Positions 20,814 to 29,801 are shown, numbered from the stretch's first letter. The stretch: 64,000 nucleotides of DNA from Neoluteolibacter marinus (GCF_014904755.1 NZ_JACZFQ010000025.1:82821-146820), one strand, 5' to 3'. Made by a program: numbers and translations. Notes: a model not told the origin generated them from the sequence alone.

Positions 20814-20906
20814 GATTTGTACAGAGAGTGGGGGCGCGGGAGTATTCCGGCCGATCCACGGTCGCGTCAACCGCTGGCGAGCGGAAGTTCCGCATTCAAC
20901 CGCGGT

Positions 20907-21812
20907 TCACTGGATACCCCGCAGCTCCTTCTGCTGCTGGATCCACACCCGGTCGCCGGCCGAGACGTTCTTCTCCTTGGTCCTCGCGCGCTGGCCGTCC
21001 GGCTCCACCAGGATCATGTCGCCGTCCTTGTAGGCCGCCAGCTTGGCGAAAATCGTCCGCCCCTTGCCATCCGACCAGTCGCGGTAGCCCTTCCGCTTCA
21101 GCGATTCCTTCCAGGCCTTCTGGCGTTCCTTGGCGAGCATCACCCCCTGTTTGACCTGGCCGAAGATGAAGTCCTCCTTGCCCTTGCGATAGCCTTTGTA
21201 GCGACCGATCACCTCACCGGAGGGGGCCAGCACCATCAATGTCGGATAGCCCCGGGCATTGTACTTCTTTTTCAAGTTGCGGACGTAGATCTTCTTGCGC
21301 GCATCGTCGTCGATGTCCTTGCCCTTCACCGACTGGTCGACGATCAGCCGCACGGTGTTCTCCGAAGCCCACACGTCGAAGTCACTGGTCGTCAGCAGGC
21401 CCGCGCTCAGGCTCTTGCAGGCGGCGCTGCGATTGCTGTCGGTGAACCAGATCAGCACCGGTTTGCCCGACTGCTTCGACTCGCGCAGTGCCTCGTTTTC
21501 ACTCTCCCGCCACGGGCCCCGCTGCGGAGCCACCGCCATCAAACCCTGCAGTTCGGGGATTTCGGCGTCCGGATCATCCGGATCGGTCCAAACCAGTTCG
21601 TCGGGATTGTAATTCGCCAAGGCCGCCGCCTGCACGTTGCCCCCGGGAGCCACGGCGGCACCGCCCTCGTCGCGCCCCGCCCGCAGTTCCGGCGGGATCC
21701 CGGTCGGCCCGAACGGGCTGTTCTCCAGCCCGCCCTGTTCCGCCTTGTCCCCGGCACAGCTCGAGAAAAGCCCGGTGGCCAACAGCATCGGGATCCATCG
21801 TTCACTTCGCAT
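20907..21812 (-). CDS. Thioredoxin-like lipoprotein with C-terminal SHD1-like domain
   Basis: A 301-aa protein. The N-terminus MRSERWIPMLLATGLFSSCAG has a lipobox-like end with Cys19, suggesting a lipoprotein. Residues about 105-225 are a thioredoxin-fold domain (GKPVLIWFTDSNRSAACKSL...YPTLMVLAPSGEVIGRYKGYRKG) with only one cysteine at the usual CxxC site. The last 50 residues (YRDWSDGKGRTIFAKLAAYKDG...LVEPDGQRARTKEKNVSAGDRVWI) match the SLA1 homology domain 1 pattern common in PVC proteins. A single cysteine argues against a dithiol oxidoreductase. It lies upstream of trxB. Confidence 0.75.
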   Translation of the reverse strand: MRSERWIPMLLATGLFSSCAGDKAEQGGLENSPFGPTGIPPELRAGRDEGGAAVAPGGNVQAAALANYNPDELVWTDPDDPDAEIPELQGLMAVAPQRGPWRESENEALRESKQSGKPVLIWFTDSNRSAACKSLSAGLLTTSDFDVWASENTVRLIVDQSVKGKDIDDDARKKIYVRNLKKKYNARGYPTLMVLAPSGEVIGRYKGYRKGKEDFIFGQVKQGVMLAKERQKAWKESLKRKGYRDWSDGKGRTIFAKLAAYKDGDMILVEPDGQRARTKEKNVSAGDRVWIQQQKELRGIQ

Positions 21813-21911
21813 GGCGCCACGCTAGGAGGAACGGCCCACGGATGCAATCCGCTCGGTTTGCCTTGCGATGCCGACCTCCTCGGACAAACTCCTGCCGCCC
21901 GCAGCATCGCC

Positions 21912-23531
21912 ATGAAATTCGTCCCGCTGATCGTATCCCTCCTGTTCCTGTTTTTCCTGCCGGATTCCGCCCCGGCGGCCGACGCCCACGCGCTCAAGTC
22001 CCCCGAGTTCGTCGAGAAAATGGCCGAGTTCCCCCAGCAGGAAGCCGCCGCCGGGCTGACCGGCATCGGCGAAAAGCTCTCGTTCCGCGCCAAGGAGCAG
22101 CCCTTCTTGCTGGTTGCCACGATCATTTTCGTGCTGGCCATCCTGCACACCTTCTTCGCGATCCCGATCACCAAGCTGTCGCACAAGGTCCAGCACGACC
22201 ATGACGCGCGCATCCGCCGGGAAAACGCCGCCCGCGGCGAGTCGACCTACGCCGGCGACATGGTCTCCTTCAAGGCCACCATGCTCCACTTCCTCGGCGA
22301 GGTGGAGGCCATCTTCGGCATCTGGGTGGTCGCCCTCGTCAGCGCCATGTTCGCCTTTTACGACCTCGAGACGGTCAAGGGCTACATGATGAACGTGAAT
22401 TTCACGGAGCCCCTCTTCGTCGTGGTGATCATGGCGCTCGCCTCGACCCGACCGGTGCTGCGCTTCGCCGAGTCCTGCCTCGGCTTCTTCGCCCGTTTCG
22501 GCAAGGAAACCCCCGCCGCCTGGTGGCTCTCGATCCTGATCATCGGCCCCCTGCTCGGTTCCTTCATCACCGAACCCGGCGCGATGACGATCTCCGCCAT
22601 GCTGCTGGCGAAGAAGTTCTACAAGCTGAAGCCGTCGCCGATGTTCGCCTATGGCACCCTCGGCCTGCTCTTCGTGAACATCTCGGTGGGCGGCGTGCTG
22701 ACGAACTTCGCCGCGCCCCCGGTCCTGATGGTCGCCGCGAAGTGGGGCCTCACCACCCCGGAAATGCTGATGCACTTCGGAGACAAGGCGGTCATCGGCA
22801 TCCTCGTTTCGACGACCCTTTACTACCTCTTTTTCCGCAAGGAGCTCGCCCAGCTGTGCAACCGTGCCGGCGATCATGACGGCGACGGCGTCGGCGACGT
22901 GAAGAACCAGGAACGCCCGGTGCCCGTGTGGGTCACCCTCACCCACCTCGGTTTCATGGCGTGGACGGTCCTGTTCTCGCACTACCCGCCGATGTTCATC
23001 CTCGGTTTCCTGTTCTTCCTCGCCTTTTCCCAAGGCACCGCCCATCACCAGCACGACATCAACCTGCGCGGCCCGGTGCTGGTCGGCTTCTTCCTCGCCG
23101 GCCTGGTCATCCACGGCGGACTGCAAGGCTGGTGGCTTGCCCCGATCATCACCAGCCTTTCGGAAATCCCGCTGTTCCTCGGCTCGACGATTCTCACCTC
23201 TTTCAATGACAACGCGGCGATCACCTTCCTCGCCAGCCAGGTGCCGAACCTGGAGGCGCACTTGAAATACGCCGTGCTCGCCGGCGCCGTCACCGGCGGT
23301 GGCCTGACCGTCATCGCCAACGCCCCGAACCCGGCCGGCCAGGCCCTGCTCAGCCGCTTCTTCGGCGAAGGCGTTTCACCGGGCAAACTCGCGGCGGGCG
23401 CCCTGATTCCCACGATCATCGTCGCCTGCTGCATGCTGCTGTTCCCGGACAATGGCATCGACAAGATCTTCGAACTCGAGGCGGAAACCGCCGCCGAGGC
23501 TCCGGCCGCCCATCCCGGCGAAGCCCACTGA
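21912..23531 (+). CDS. Putative Na+/H+ antiporter (Na_H_antiport_2 family)
   Basis: A 539-aa protein with a signal-like N-terminus (MKFVPLIVSLLFLFFLPDSAPAA) and about a dozen hydrophobic helices. Conserved stretches include GPLLGSFITEPGAMTISAMLLAKKF, NISVGGVLTNFAAPPVLMVAAKWG and TSFNDNAAITFLASQVP, typical of the putative Na+/H+ antiporter family. The substrate is inferred from family only. The start at 21912 is chosen because the much longer open frame upstream is the shadow of the two minus-strand genes. Riboflavin synthase follows 6 bp downstream, so they may be co-transcribed. Confidence 0.88.
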   Translation: MKFVPLIVSLLFLFFLPDSAPAADAHALKSPEFVEKMAEFPQQEAAAGLTGIGEKLSFRAKEQPFLLVATIIFVLAILHTFFAIPITKLSHKVQHDHDARIRRENAARGESTYAGDMVSFKATMLHFLGEVEAIFGIWVVALVSAMFAFYDLETVKGYMMNVNFTEPLFVVVIMALASTRPVLRFAESCLGFFARFGKETPAAWWLSILIIGPLLGSFITEPGAMTISAMLLAKKFYKLKPSPMFAYGTLGLLFVNISVGGVLTNFAAPPVLMVAAKWGLTTPEMLMHFGDKAVIGILVSTTLYYLFFRKELAQLCNRAGDHDGDGVGDVKNQERPVPVWVTLTHLGFMAWTVLFSHYPPMFILGFLFFLAFSQGTAHHQHDINLRGPVLVGFFLAGLVIHGGLQGWWLAPIITSLSEIPLFLGSTILTSFNDNAAITFLASQVPNLEAHLKYAVLAGAVTGGGLTVIANAPNPAGQALLSRFFGEGVSPGKLAAGALIPTIIVACCMLLFPDNGIDKIFELEAETAAEAPAAHPGEAH

Positions 23532-23537
23532 AGCGCC

Positions 23538-24143
23538 ATGTTCACGGGACTCGTCGAAGCCACCGGCCGCGTACGTTCGCTGGCCCCGCTCGGGGAACAG
23601 GCGCGGCTCTCGCTCGAGATCCCTTTTGCCGCGGAACTGCAGATGGGCGAGTCCGTTGCCGTCAACGGCTGCTGCCTCACCGTCGCGGAAATCGATCCCG
23701 CCGGCGCAGCGTTCGATCTTCTCGCCCAAACCCTCGCCGTCACCTCGCTGGGTGACCTGGCCGCCGGATCGACCGTTAATCTCGAGCGCGCCCTGCGCGC
23801 CGGCGACCGCTTCGGCGGTCACTTCGTCCAGGGACATGTCGATGCCACCGGCAAGGTCGTCGACTTGGAACCGCGCGGTCAGGACCACGTCCTGGACATC
23901 AGCCTGCCGCCGGAAATCGAGCGCCTCTGCATCGACAAGGGTTCGCTCTGCGTCGACGGCATCTCGCTCACCATTGCCGAACTTTCACCGGGCGCAGCGC
24001 GGTTCTGGATCACCCCGCACACCTACCGCGCCACCCACCTGCCCGGCCTGAAAGCCGCGGCGCGGGTGAATCTCGAGGCCGACCTCCTCGCCAAGCACGT
24101 GGCCAAGCTGATGGACGGCTTTAGTGCGGCGCGAGGAGCGTAA
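23538..24143 (+). CDS. ribE: Riboflavin synthase, alpha subunit
   Basis: A 201-aa enzyme catalysing dismutation of two 6,7-dimethyl-8-ribityllumazine molecules to riboflavin. The two lumazine-binding repeats are clear: MFTGLVEATGRVRSL...VNGCCLTV and FGGHFVQGHVDATGKV...VDGISLTIAEL. The length is normal for the family. The last 23 bp overlap the convergent DUF2752 gene. No FMN riboswitch was seen before it, which fits its place directly behind another gene. Confidence 0.96.
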   Translation: MFTGLVEATGRVRSLAPLGEQARLSLEIPFAAELQMGESVAVNGCCLTVAEIDPAGAAFDLLAQTLAVTSLGDLAAGSTVNLERALRAGDRFGGHFVQGHVDATGKVVDLEPRGQDHVLDISLPPEIERLCIDKGSLCVDGISLTIAELSPGAARFWITPHTYRATHLPGLKAAARVNLEADLLAKHVAKLMDGFSAARGA

Positions 24144-24519
24144 GCGGCCACCACGGCAAGTTCCGTAACAACCCGAAGGCGATCACAAAGCCTGCCAGGA
24201 ACCAGGCGAGCTTCGCGGGGAAGACTACCAGCCGCCCGCCGCGCCACTCCCGCCAGACGGCCCGTCCCAACACCACCGCCAGCGCCAGCGCGATCAATGT
24301 CACCGCGGCGTTCATCGCGAAGGCACCGGCCAGGTCCCCGTCGAGCAAGCAGATCGCGCAACGCGTCCCGCCGCATCCCGGGCAGTGGAGCCCGGTCATC
24401 TCATGGAACGTGCAGGCGGGCATGACCGACGGCCAGGCCGGCCATGCGAAGCGCAGCACGATGAATCCGACCGCCCCGACCAGGGCCAGCCAGGTCCAGG
24501 GACGTCGGATTCGCGTCAT
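24121..24519 (-). CDS. DUF2752 small membrane protein
   Basis: A 132-aa protein with three hydrophobic segments and the DUF2752 motif GLHCPGCGGTRCA between the first and second. Function of the family is unknown. Its ATG directly follows the TAA of the GYF/DUF4190 gene upstream (24520), so the two are translationally close. These protein types often occur together in PVC bacteria and Bacteroidetes. Its end overlaps ribE by 23 bp in convergent orientation. Confidence 0.88.
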   Translation of the reverse strand: MTRIRRPWTWLALVGAVGFIVLRFAWPAWPSVMPACTFHEMTGLHCPGCGGTRCAICLLDGDLAGAFAMNAAVTLIALALAVVLGRAVWREWRGGRLVVFPAKLAWFLAGFVIAFGLLRNLPWWPLTLLAPH

Positions 24520-25155
24520 TTACGGCTGCTGCTGCTTCCGCGCCTCTTCCATCTTGTCGCGGAACTCCTGGCGCTGCTCTTCGGGGATGAACTTGATGAT
24601 CTTCTCCTCCATTTCCTCGGGGCTCAGCGTGCTCATCCAGATACTCAGACCGCCGATGACGACCGCCGCGATCAACCCCAGGGCACCCGTGATCATCCCG
24701 GCCCGCGCCATTCCCTGACCGCCAAACTGCTGGGGCGCCGCCTTGATTTTCCCGGAAGCCACGACGGCCAGCACGATGGCCACCAGCGCCAGCGGCGCAC
24801 TGACAAACCAAACGCAACATCCCACCAGCGAAAGAATCCCGCAGATCATCGAGCCGAGGGCCAAGCCCTGCGACGGCGGCTGGCCCGGATAAGCCGCTGC
24901 CGGCACCGGCGAAGCCGGGGCGGCCGGTGAAACGTAGGGCGACTGGGCCGGACGCTCGTCGGCTGACTCCGCGGTTTCCGCCACCGCAGGAGCGATCTTC
25001 AACTGCTCGATCTCGCTGATCGGCAACCAGTCCGCCATGCCCTCGCACCATGCGAGGTCGGTGGGCAAGAGTTCGCCCCTCGAAATGCGGCCCTTCATGT
25101 CCTCCATCGGGACAGGGCCCTGCTGACTTCCGTTCTTCGCGTAATACCAGTTCAT
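24520..25155 (-). CDS. GYF_2 / DUF4190 membrane protein
   Basis: A 211-aa protein. The N-terminal GYF_2 domain (MNWYYAKNGSQQGPVPMEDMKGRI...WCEGMADWLPIS) is a small peptide-binding type fold. A Pro/Ala-rich linker follows, then a two-helix DUF4190 membrane unit (ALGSMICGILSLVGCCVWFVSAPLALVAIVLAVVA...GMITGALGLIAAVVIGGLSIWM). A charged Glu/Gln-rich C-terminal tail ends it. It is paralogous to the next gene upstream (25166). The ATG at 25155 matches the domain start. Confidence 0.87.
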   Translation of the reverse strand: MNWYYAKNGSQQGPVPMEDMKGRISRGELLPTDLAWCEGMADWLPISEIEQLKIAPAVAETAESADERPAQSPYVSPAAPASPVPAAAYPGQPPSQGLALGSMICGILSLVGCCVWFVSAPLALVAIVLAVVASGKIKAAPQQFGGQGMARAGMITGALGLIAAVVIGGLSIWMSTLSPEEMEEKIIKFIPEEQRQEFRDKMEEARKQQQP

Positions 25156-25165
25156 GACGTCCGTT

Positions 25166-25660
25166 TCAGGGACTCTGATGCACCGACTGCAGGTAGACAA
25201 TCAAGATAATGGTGATCATCGACGCCAGCACCAGCAGACCCAGGTATCCGGTGACCAAGCCCGCGATCGCCATCCCCCGGCCCGCCATCGGCACGGCGGA
25301 ACTCTTGATCTGGCTCAGCGCCAGATGACCGCAGATCACCGCCGGGATTCCGATGATCCCGCCATACATGCAGAAGGTGACCATCGACAGGATCCCGCAC
25401 ACCAGGCTGGCCACGGCCAAGCCGCTGCTGGGGATCCCCGCCGGCGGATAATAGCCGGGAACTGCCGACGAAGGGGCGGCATAGGGGGAAAGCTGCCCGC
25501 TGAGCTCCGGGACGGATTGGATCGGCCGCCAATCGACCATTCCTTCCCGCCATACCAGGGTCCGGGCCCCCACCCCGCCCGACAGGATCATGGCGCGCAG
25601 CTCGTCCTCATCCACCGGACCATGCTGGCCGGCCTCCGATCCGTAGTACCACTGCTCCAT
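25166..25660 (-). CDS. GYF_2 / DUF4190 membrane protein (tandem paralogue)
   Basis: A 164-aa protein with the same plan as its neighbour: GYF_2 domain (MEQWYYGSEAGQHGPVDEDELRAMI...WREGMVDWRPIQ), Pro-rich linker, then a DUF4190 pair of helices (LAVASLVCGILSMVTFCMYGGIIGIPAVICGHLAL...GMAIAGLVTGYLGLLVLASMITIILIVYL). It ends shortly after the last helix, lacking the charged tail of the paralogue. It is 10 bp upstream of the paralogue and 16 bp downstream of fabV, so one fabV-GYF-GYF-DUF2752 transcript is plausible. Confidence 0.85.
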   Translation of the reverse strand: MEQWYYGSEAGQHGPVDEDELRAMILSGGVGARTLVWREGMVDWRPIQSVPELSGQLSPYAAPSSAVPGYYPPAGIPSSGLAVASLVCGILSMVTFCMYGGIIGIPAVICGHLALSQIKSSAVPMAGRGMAIAGLVTGYLGLLVLASMITIILIVYLQSVHQSP

Positions 25661-25676
25661 GATCGGAAACGGGGAA

Positions 25677-26864
25677 TCAGCCGATGCTTGGCACCGGACG
25701 CACCGGATCGGTCTCGGCCGCGTAATCGACGCCGTCCAGGCCGAACCCGAACAAGCGGTAGAACTCCTTCTGGTAGCCGGCGAAGTCCGACAACTCGTCG
25801 ATCGTCTCCGTGGTCACCTTGTCCCAGATCCCGTCGATCTCGGCCTGCACCTCCGGGCGCATCTCCCAGTCGTCGATCCGGATCCGGCCCTTCTCGTCGA
25901 GCTTGGGTCCGCCGTCCGCGAGGTAGTGCTCGGTGAACAGGCGGTGGATCTGCTCGATGCAACCCTCGTGCAGACCCTTCGCCTTCATGATCTTGTAGAG
26001 GATCGAAATGTAGAGCGGCACGACCGGGATCGCCGAACTGGCCTGGGTCACCAGCGCCTTGTTCACCGACACCACCGCGGTGCCGTCGCCGAACTCGGCG
26101 TTCAGGTCCTTGGCGGTCTGCTCGAGGTGCAGCTTGGCCCGGCCGATGGTGCCGTCGGTGTAGATCGCCCAGGTCAGCTCCGGCCCGATGTAGGAATAAG
26201 CCACCGTCTTGAAGCCGTCCGCGAGCACGCCGGCCGCCTGCATGGCATCGATCCACAGCTTCCAATCCTCGCCGCCCATCACCTTGACGGTCTGGGCGAT
26301 CTCGTCCCCGGTCGCGGGCTCGATGGTGACCGTTTCGATCTCCTTCTTGTCGGTGTTGAGGTTCTTGTTGGTGTAGGTTTCACCGGTCGGCTTGAGCACC
26401 GACTTGAAAACTTCCCCGGTTTCGGGATCGGTCCGCCGCGGCGAAGCCAGGCTGTAGATCACCATGTCGACCTGGCCGAGATCCGCCTTGATGGTCTCGA
26501 TCACCTGCGACTTCATCTCGTTGGAGAAGGCGTCGCCGTTGAAGCTCTTCGCGTAGAGGCCTTCCTTCTTCGCCGCTTCCTCGAAGGCCGCGGAATTGTA
26601 CCAACCCGCCGAGCCGGTTTTCTTCTCCGCACCTTCCTTTTCAAAGAACACGCCGATCGTCGAGGCCCCGCCGCCGAAAGCCGGCACGATCCGCGAGGCC
26701 AGGCCGTAGCCGGTCGACGATCCCACCACCAGCACCCGCTTCGGGGCGTTCTCCAGCGCGGGCTTCGACTTCACGTAGTCGATCTGTTCCTGAACGTGGG
26801 CGGCGCATCCTTCCGGATGGGCGGTCGTGCAAATGAATCCTCGGATTTTCGGCGAAATGATCAT
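25677..26864 (-). CDS. fabV: Enoyl-ACP reductase FabV
   Basis: A 395-aa NADH-dependent trans-2-enoyl-ACP/CoA reductase, the last step of fatty acid elongation. N-terminal MIISPKIRGFICTTAHPEGC and the dinucleotide site RVLVVGSSTGYGLASRI are family signatures. The active-site Tyr235-x8-Lys244 motif (YTDGTIGRAK) has the exact FabV spacing. FabV-type enzymes are known to tolerate triclosan. No other enoyl reductase is in the window. Confidence 0.96.
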   Translation of the reverse strand: MIISPKIRGFICTTAHPEGCAAHVQEQIDYVKSKPALENAPKRVLVVGSSTGYGLASRIVPAFGGGASTIGVFFEKEGAEKKTGSAGWYNSAAFEEAAKKEGLYAKSFNGDAFSNEMKSQVIETIKADLGQVDMVIYSLASPRRTDPETGEVFKSVLKPTGETYTNKNLNTDKKEIETVTIEPATGDEIAQTVKVMGGEDWKLWIDAMQAAGVLADGFKTVAYSYIGPELTWAIYTDGTIGRAKLHLEQTAKDLNAEFGDGTAVVSVNKALVTQASSAIPVVPLYISILYKIMKAKGLHEGCIEQIHRLFTEHYLADGGPKLDEKGRIRIDDWEMRPEVQAEIDGIWDKVTTETIDELSDFAGYQKEFYRLFGFGLDGVDYAAETDPVRPVPSIG

Positions 26865-26900
26865 GTCGGCCCCGGATTTCTGACCGCTTTCGCGAAGTAG

Positions 26901-26919
26901 CGCAACTTTTCAAGTTGCG
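26901..26919. repeat. Short perfect hairpin upstream of fabV
   Basis: CGCAACTT and AAGTTGCG form a perfect 8-bp stem around a 3-nt TTC loop, in the 143-bp gap between the gene at 27008 and fabV. There is no T-run in either direction, so it is a weak terminator candidate; it could also be a REP-like unit or fabV leader element. The remaining gap shows no other clear signal. Confidence 0.4.
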
Positions 26920-27007
26920 ACCCCTGGCAGCCCGTCTCCCCATGAGAATCGCCCGCCACCTTTAGCGCAGCCCAAAGGAATCACCGGAGAAATGTGTTCA
27001 CGAGAAA

Positions 27008-27574
27008 TCAGTCCCCCGACTTCGGCACCTTGCTCTCGAACAAGCGCATCCCGAACGCCCGCCCGGCAGCGCAGATCGCGCCGCTCAACACCGGCAGTTT
27101 CTTCCCCTTCTCGATGCCAATCGTGGCGCTTCCCCCATTCCCATACTCAAGCACGAACATCTGACCGGTGAATCCCCCGGGCTGCGGCCGTTCGTCGGTG
27201 CTGACCCATAGCGAGCCGCCTTTCATCTTCGGGCTGAAGCCTTTGATGCGCATTTCCATCCACCCTTCCCACTCTTCCCTTTCACTGGCATCCAGGCATT
27301 CCCCGACCTCCGCTGAAATCGACTTCAGCACCTTGGGATCGTTCACCACGTAGCTGGTGACCCCGGATGCGCTTCTGGGACAGACGAACGCGATTTCTTC
27401 CGCCTTCGCGAATGCGTCGACCCACTCTTTCCACATCGCCCTTTCCTCTTTGCCATCCCCTGCCCCCTCAGGCAAATCGAGGAGCCCCAATCCGGCATCA
27501 TCCGTCAATTCGTCACCGGCGACGACGGGGAGACAGGTCAAGCCGGCCAACAAGGCCACGAACAAAGCTCTCAT
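27008..27574 (-). CDS. Secreted protein of unknown function
   Basis: A 188-aa protein with a signal peptide (MRALFVALLAGLTCLPVVA, cleavage near Ala19). The mature part is acidic and has two or three cysteines, with no recognised motif (MWKEWVDAFAKAEEIAFVCPRS, VLEYGNGGSATIGIEKGKKLPVL). Base composition and signal peptide support a real gene. It stands alone: mtfA ends 108 bp upstream on the same strand and fabV starts 143 bp downstream. Confidence 0.6.
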   Translation of the reverse strand: MRALFVALLAGLTCLPVVAGDELTDDAGLGLLDLPEGAGDGKEERAMWKEWVDAFAKAEEIAFVCPRSASGVTSYVVNDPKVLKSISAEVGECLDASEREEWEGWMEMRIKGFSPKMKGGSLWVSTDERPQPGGFTGQMFVLEYGNGGSATIGIEKGKKLPVLSGAICAAGRAFGMRLFESKVPKSGD

Positions 27575-27682
27575 CCTCCAGATGCATAACTCCCCCGAAT
27601 CCCGGCCGGCAAGTTACCTTTGATCCGGATCTCGCAAGGTGAAGCCACCGTCCAAGTGATTTACCTGCGGTCACTCCCGGAA

Positions 27683-28486
27683 TCAGCCCCACTGCGCCGG
27701 ATCCATCCCGTAGAACTTCACCAGTTCCGCGAACACCTCCGGCTCCTCCCGCTTCAGCCCCTTCGCGCGCTCGAAGAAGGTCTCCGTCGCCACCGCGAAA
27801 AACTCCGCCGGATTGGTGGCACCATAGTCGTCCAGCACGCTGCGTTTGCCCGCTCCCACCCGCTCGCAAAACGCCTCGTACGCCGGTTGGAATGCCGCCG
27901 ACCAGCGCCCGTAGTCCTCCACCTCCTCGAACTCCGGCACCCCGTCCGCCGAGCCGTCTTCCTGGTCCAGCTGGTGGGCGAATTCATGCAGCACCACGTT
28001 CAGGCCATCCTCCGGATTCAGGTCGCCCTGCTTCACGCTCTGCCACGCCAGCACCACGCTGCCGGTTCCCCATGACTCCCCCAGCCGGACGTCCTCGCCG
28101 CCGCGCTCGCCCTTTGCCGTGTAGGCGTCGGGATACACCAGGATGCTACGAAGCTTCTCGTAGTAATCCTGCGGCCGCCTCGAGATCAGCAGGCATGCCG
28201 GTGCCGCGATCGCCAGGCGCATTTCCTCCGTCACCACTCCCAGGCCACCGCAGGGCTCGAAGGACTTCTCCGCCAGGAACACCTGCATCCAGCCCTCCGT
28301 CTCCATCCGGATTTCCTCCGGGATATCGCCCCATAGCGGGAACATCTCCTCGACCACCGCGCGCTGGCGCGGATCCAGGCGCAGCGACCTCAGCGCGCGG
28401 CGCTTCCGTGCCACCCGGCCCGCATGATGCCAGGCAATGAGCGCCGCCAAGGCGATGCCGCCCAGGAGAATCCACAAGCCGGTCAT
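27683..28486 (-). CDS. mtfA: MtfA-type zinc-dependent peptidase
   Basis: A 267-aa protein with an N-terminal membrane anchor (WILLGGIALAALIAW, residues 5-19). An MtfA (DUF980) metallopeptidase domain follows. The zinc motif HEFAH is at residues 167-171 (NVVLHEFAHQLDQEDG), with a likely third ligand in AVATETFFERA. In E. coli MtfA binds the Mlc repressor and affects glucose uptake; that role need not apply here. The ATG at 28486 overlaps the CorA-like stop in an ATGA arrangement (28483-28486). The membrane anchor is an addition relative to cytosolic MtfA. Confidence 0.92.
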   Translation of the reverse strand: MTGLWILLGGIALAALIAWHHAGRVARKRRALRSLRLDPRQRAVVEEMFPLWGDIPEEIRMETEGWMQVFLAEKSFEPCGGLGVVTEEMRLAIAAPACLLISRRPQDYYEKLRSILVYPDAYTAKGERGGEDVRLGESWGTGSVVLAWQSVKQGDLNPEDGLNVVLHEFAHQLDQEDGSADGVPEFEEVEDYGRWSAAFQPAYEAFCERVGAGKRSVLDDYGATNPAEFFAVATETFFERAKGLKREEPEVFAELVKFYGMDPAQWG

Positions 28487-29229
28487 GAATCCGCCCCGGT
28501 CTTGTGGCTCACCAGCCACACCAGCCCGCCGCCCACAATCAGCCCGCCCACGAAAATCACCCAGAACCACCCGTCGACGAAACCCGGCAGCCGCACGTTC
28601 ATCCCGAACAGGCCCGCCAGCGCCACCAGTGGCAGGAAGAACCCCGCCAGCAGGTTCAGCCGGAAGGCGATCTTGTTCAGCCGCTCCGTCGATTCCTGCT
28701 GCTCCTCGCTGCGTTCCGCCATCCAGTAATCCATGTTCAGCTTCGCATCGTGCGAGAGCTGCTCCGCCGCCCGCTCGATTTCCCGCGCCCGGTCGCGGAT
28801 CGACCTCAGCTCGCGGTTGTCCTCGTCCTGCGCCAGCGCCTGCTCGATCGCCATCGCCTGGTTCCGCGCCGCCCGCGCCAGCGGCCCCGTTGCCCGGGCC
28901 AGCGAGAACACCTCCTCCGCCGTCTCCGAGGTCTCGACCTCCAGCTCGTGGCCGTCAATGACCTTCGAGTAGCGGTCCTGCAGCTCGGACAAGCGCTTCA
29001 ACCCACGCCCTCCCGAGTAGTCCGTCCACACCTCGTCCATCCGGCGCCAGAAGATCAACGCCTCCCGCTCCGGGATCCCCGGCTTCGGCACCTCGTGGAC
29101 CACCAACAGCAACTCATCGCGGCCGACCACGCAGCGCTGGTTGCCCGGCCGGTTGCTCAGCTGGTCCAGCAACTCCTCTTCCAGATCAAATCCGGCAGGC
29201 AGGTAGGGAAAATCCGCGCACTTCGACAT
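28483..29229 (-). CDS. CorA-like divalent cation transporter
   Basis: A 248-aa protein. The N-terminal two thirds are soluble and end in long charged helices (RARNQAMAIEQALAQDEDNRELRSI...). Two C-terminal transmembrane helices carry the CorA signature FGMN (LVALAGLFGMNV). CorA proteins form pentameric Mg2+/Co2+ channels. This copy is about 70 residues shorter than E. coli CorA at its N-terminus, like the ZntB/CorA-like small group. Translational coupling to mtfA is implied by the ATGA overlap. Confidence 0.88.
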   Translation of the reverse strand: MSKCADFPYLPAGFDLEEELLDQLSNRPGNQRCVVGRDELLLVVHEVPKPGIPEREALIFWRRMDEVWTDYSGGRGLKRLSELQDRYSKVIDGHELEVETSETAEEVFSLARATGPLARAARNQAMAIEQALAQDEDNRELRSIRDRAREIERAAEQLSHDAKLNMDYWMAERSEEQQESTERLNKIAFRLNLLAGFFLPLVALAGLFGMNVRLPGFVDGWFWVIFVGGLIVGGGLVWLVSHKTGADS

Positions 29230-29298
29230 CTCCCCGCCATTTCAGGGCCGATTCCCCGAATCTCAACCCTCAAATCGCACGCCCCCGGAGCCGCCCGG

Positions 29299-29347
29299 TT
29301 GACCTCGCCTCCGCCACCCGTTAGGGAATTACAACCGGTCACCGGTT
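29299..29347 (+). promoter_or_regulatory. Candidate promoter and operator of the SRPBCC gene
   Basis: TTGACC (29299-29304), 17 bp, then TAGGGA (29322-29327) form a weak sigma-70-like promoter. At the expected start site lies a palindrome AACCGG-TCA-CCGGTT (29333-29347). Position relative to the promoter suggests a repressor site for the gene at 29367; the regulator is unknown. Confidence 0.4.
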
Positions 29348-29366
29348 CCGTCCCCCTCACAAGAAC

Positions 29367-29801
29367 ATGTCCACCTTTCGTCATTCGCGGGAAATCCCGT
29401 CCAGCCCCGCGGCCGTCTTCGAGGCCTTCAGCGACCCCGGGCGCCTCGCCCGCTGGTGGGGGCCGGACGGCTTCACCAACACCTTCGAGACTTTCGAATT
29501 CCGCCCCGGCGGCCGCTGGCTGTTCACCATGCACGGCCCCGACGGCACCAATTACCCGAACGTGTCCGAGTTCCTCGAAATCGTTCCTCCGTCGTTGTTG
29601 CGCATCAAACACGACTGCCTGCCCTTCTTCGAGATCACGATCACCCTCGAAGCGGTGCCGGCCGGCACCCTGCTCACCTGGGTCGGCGTTTTTGAGAACG
29701 CGGCGTTCGCGGAACAGCACCGGGAATTCTTGGAATCCGCGAACGAACAGAACCTGAACCGGCTCGCCGGCGTGGTCCTCGGGACTTCTGCGGACGCCTG
29801 A
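29367..29801 (+). CDS. SRPBCC / AHSA1-family protein
   Basis: A 144-aa single-domain START-like protein. FRHSREIPSSPAAVFEAFSDPGRLARWWGPDGFTNTF is the standard AHSA1 opening, and the fold ends with a long helix (NEQNLNRLAGVVL). The family binds hydrophobic ligands in a helix-grip cavity; the ligand is not predictable. It is often paired with an ArsR regulator, but none is next to it. It converges with hisA (8-bp gap). Confidence 0.92.
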   Translation: MSTFRHSREIPSSPAAVFEAFSDPGRLARWWGPDGFTNTFETFEFRPGGRWLFTMHGPDGTNYPNVSEFLEIVPPSLLRIKHDCLPFFEITITLEAVPAGTLLTWVGVFENAAFAEQHREFLESANEQNLNRLAGVVLGTSADA

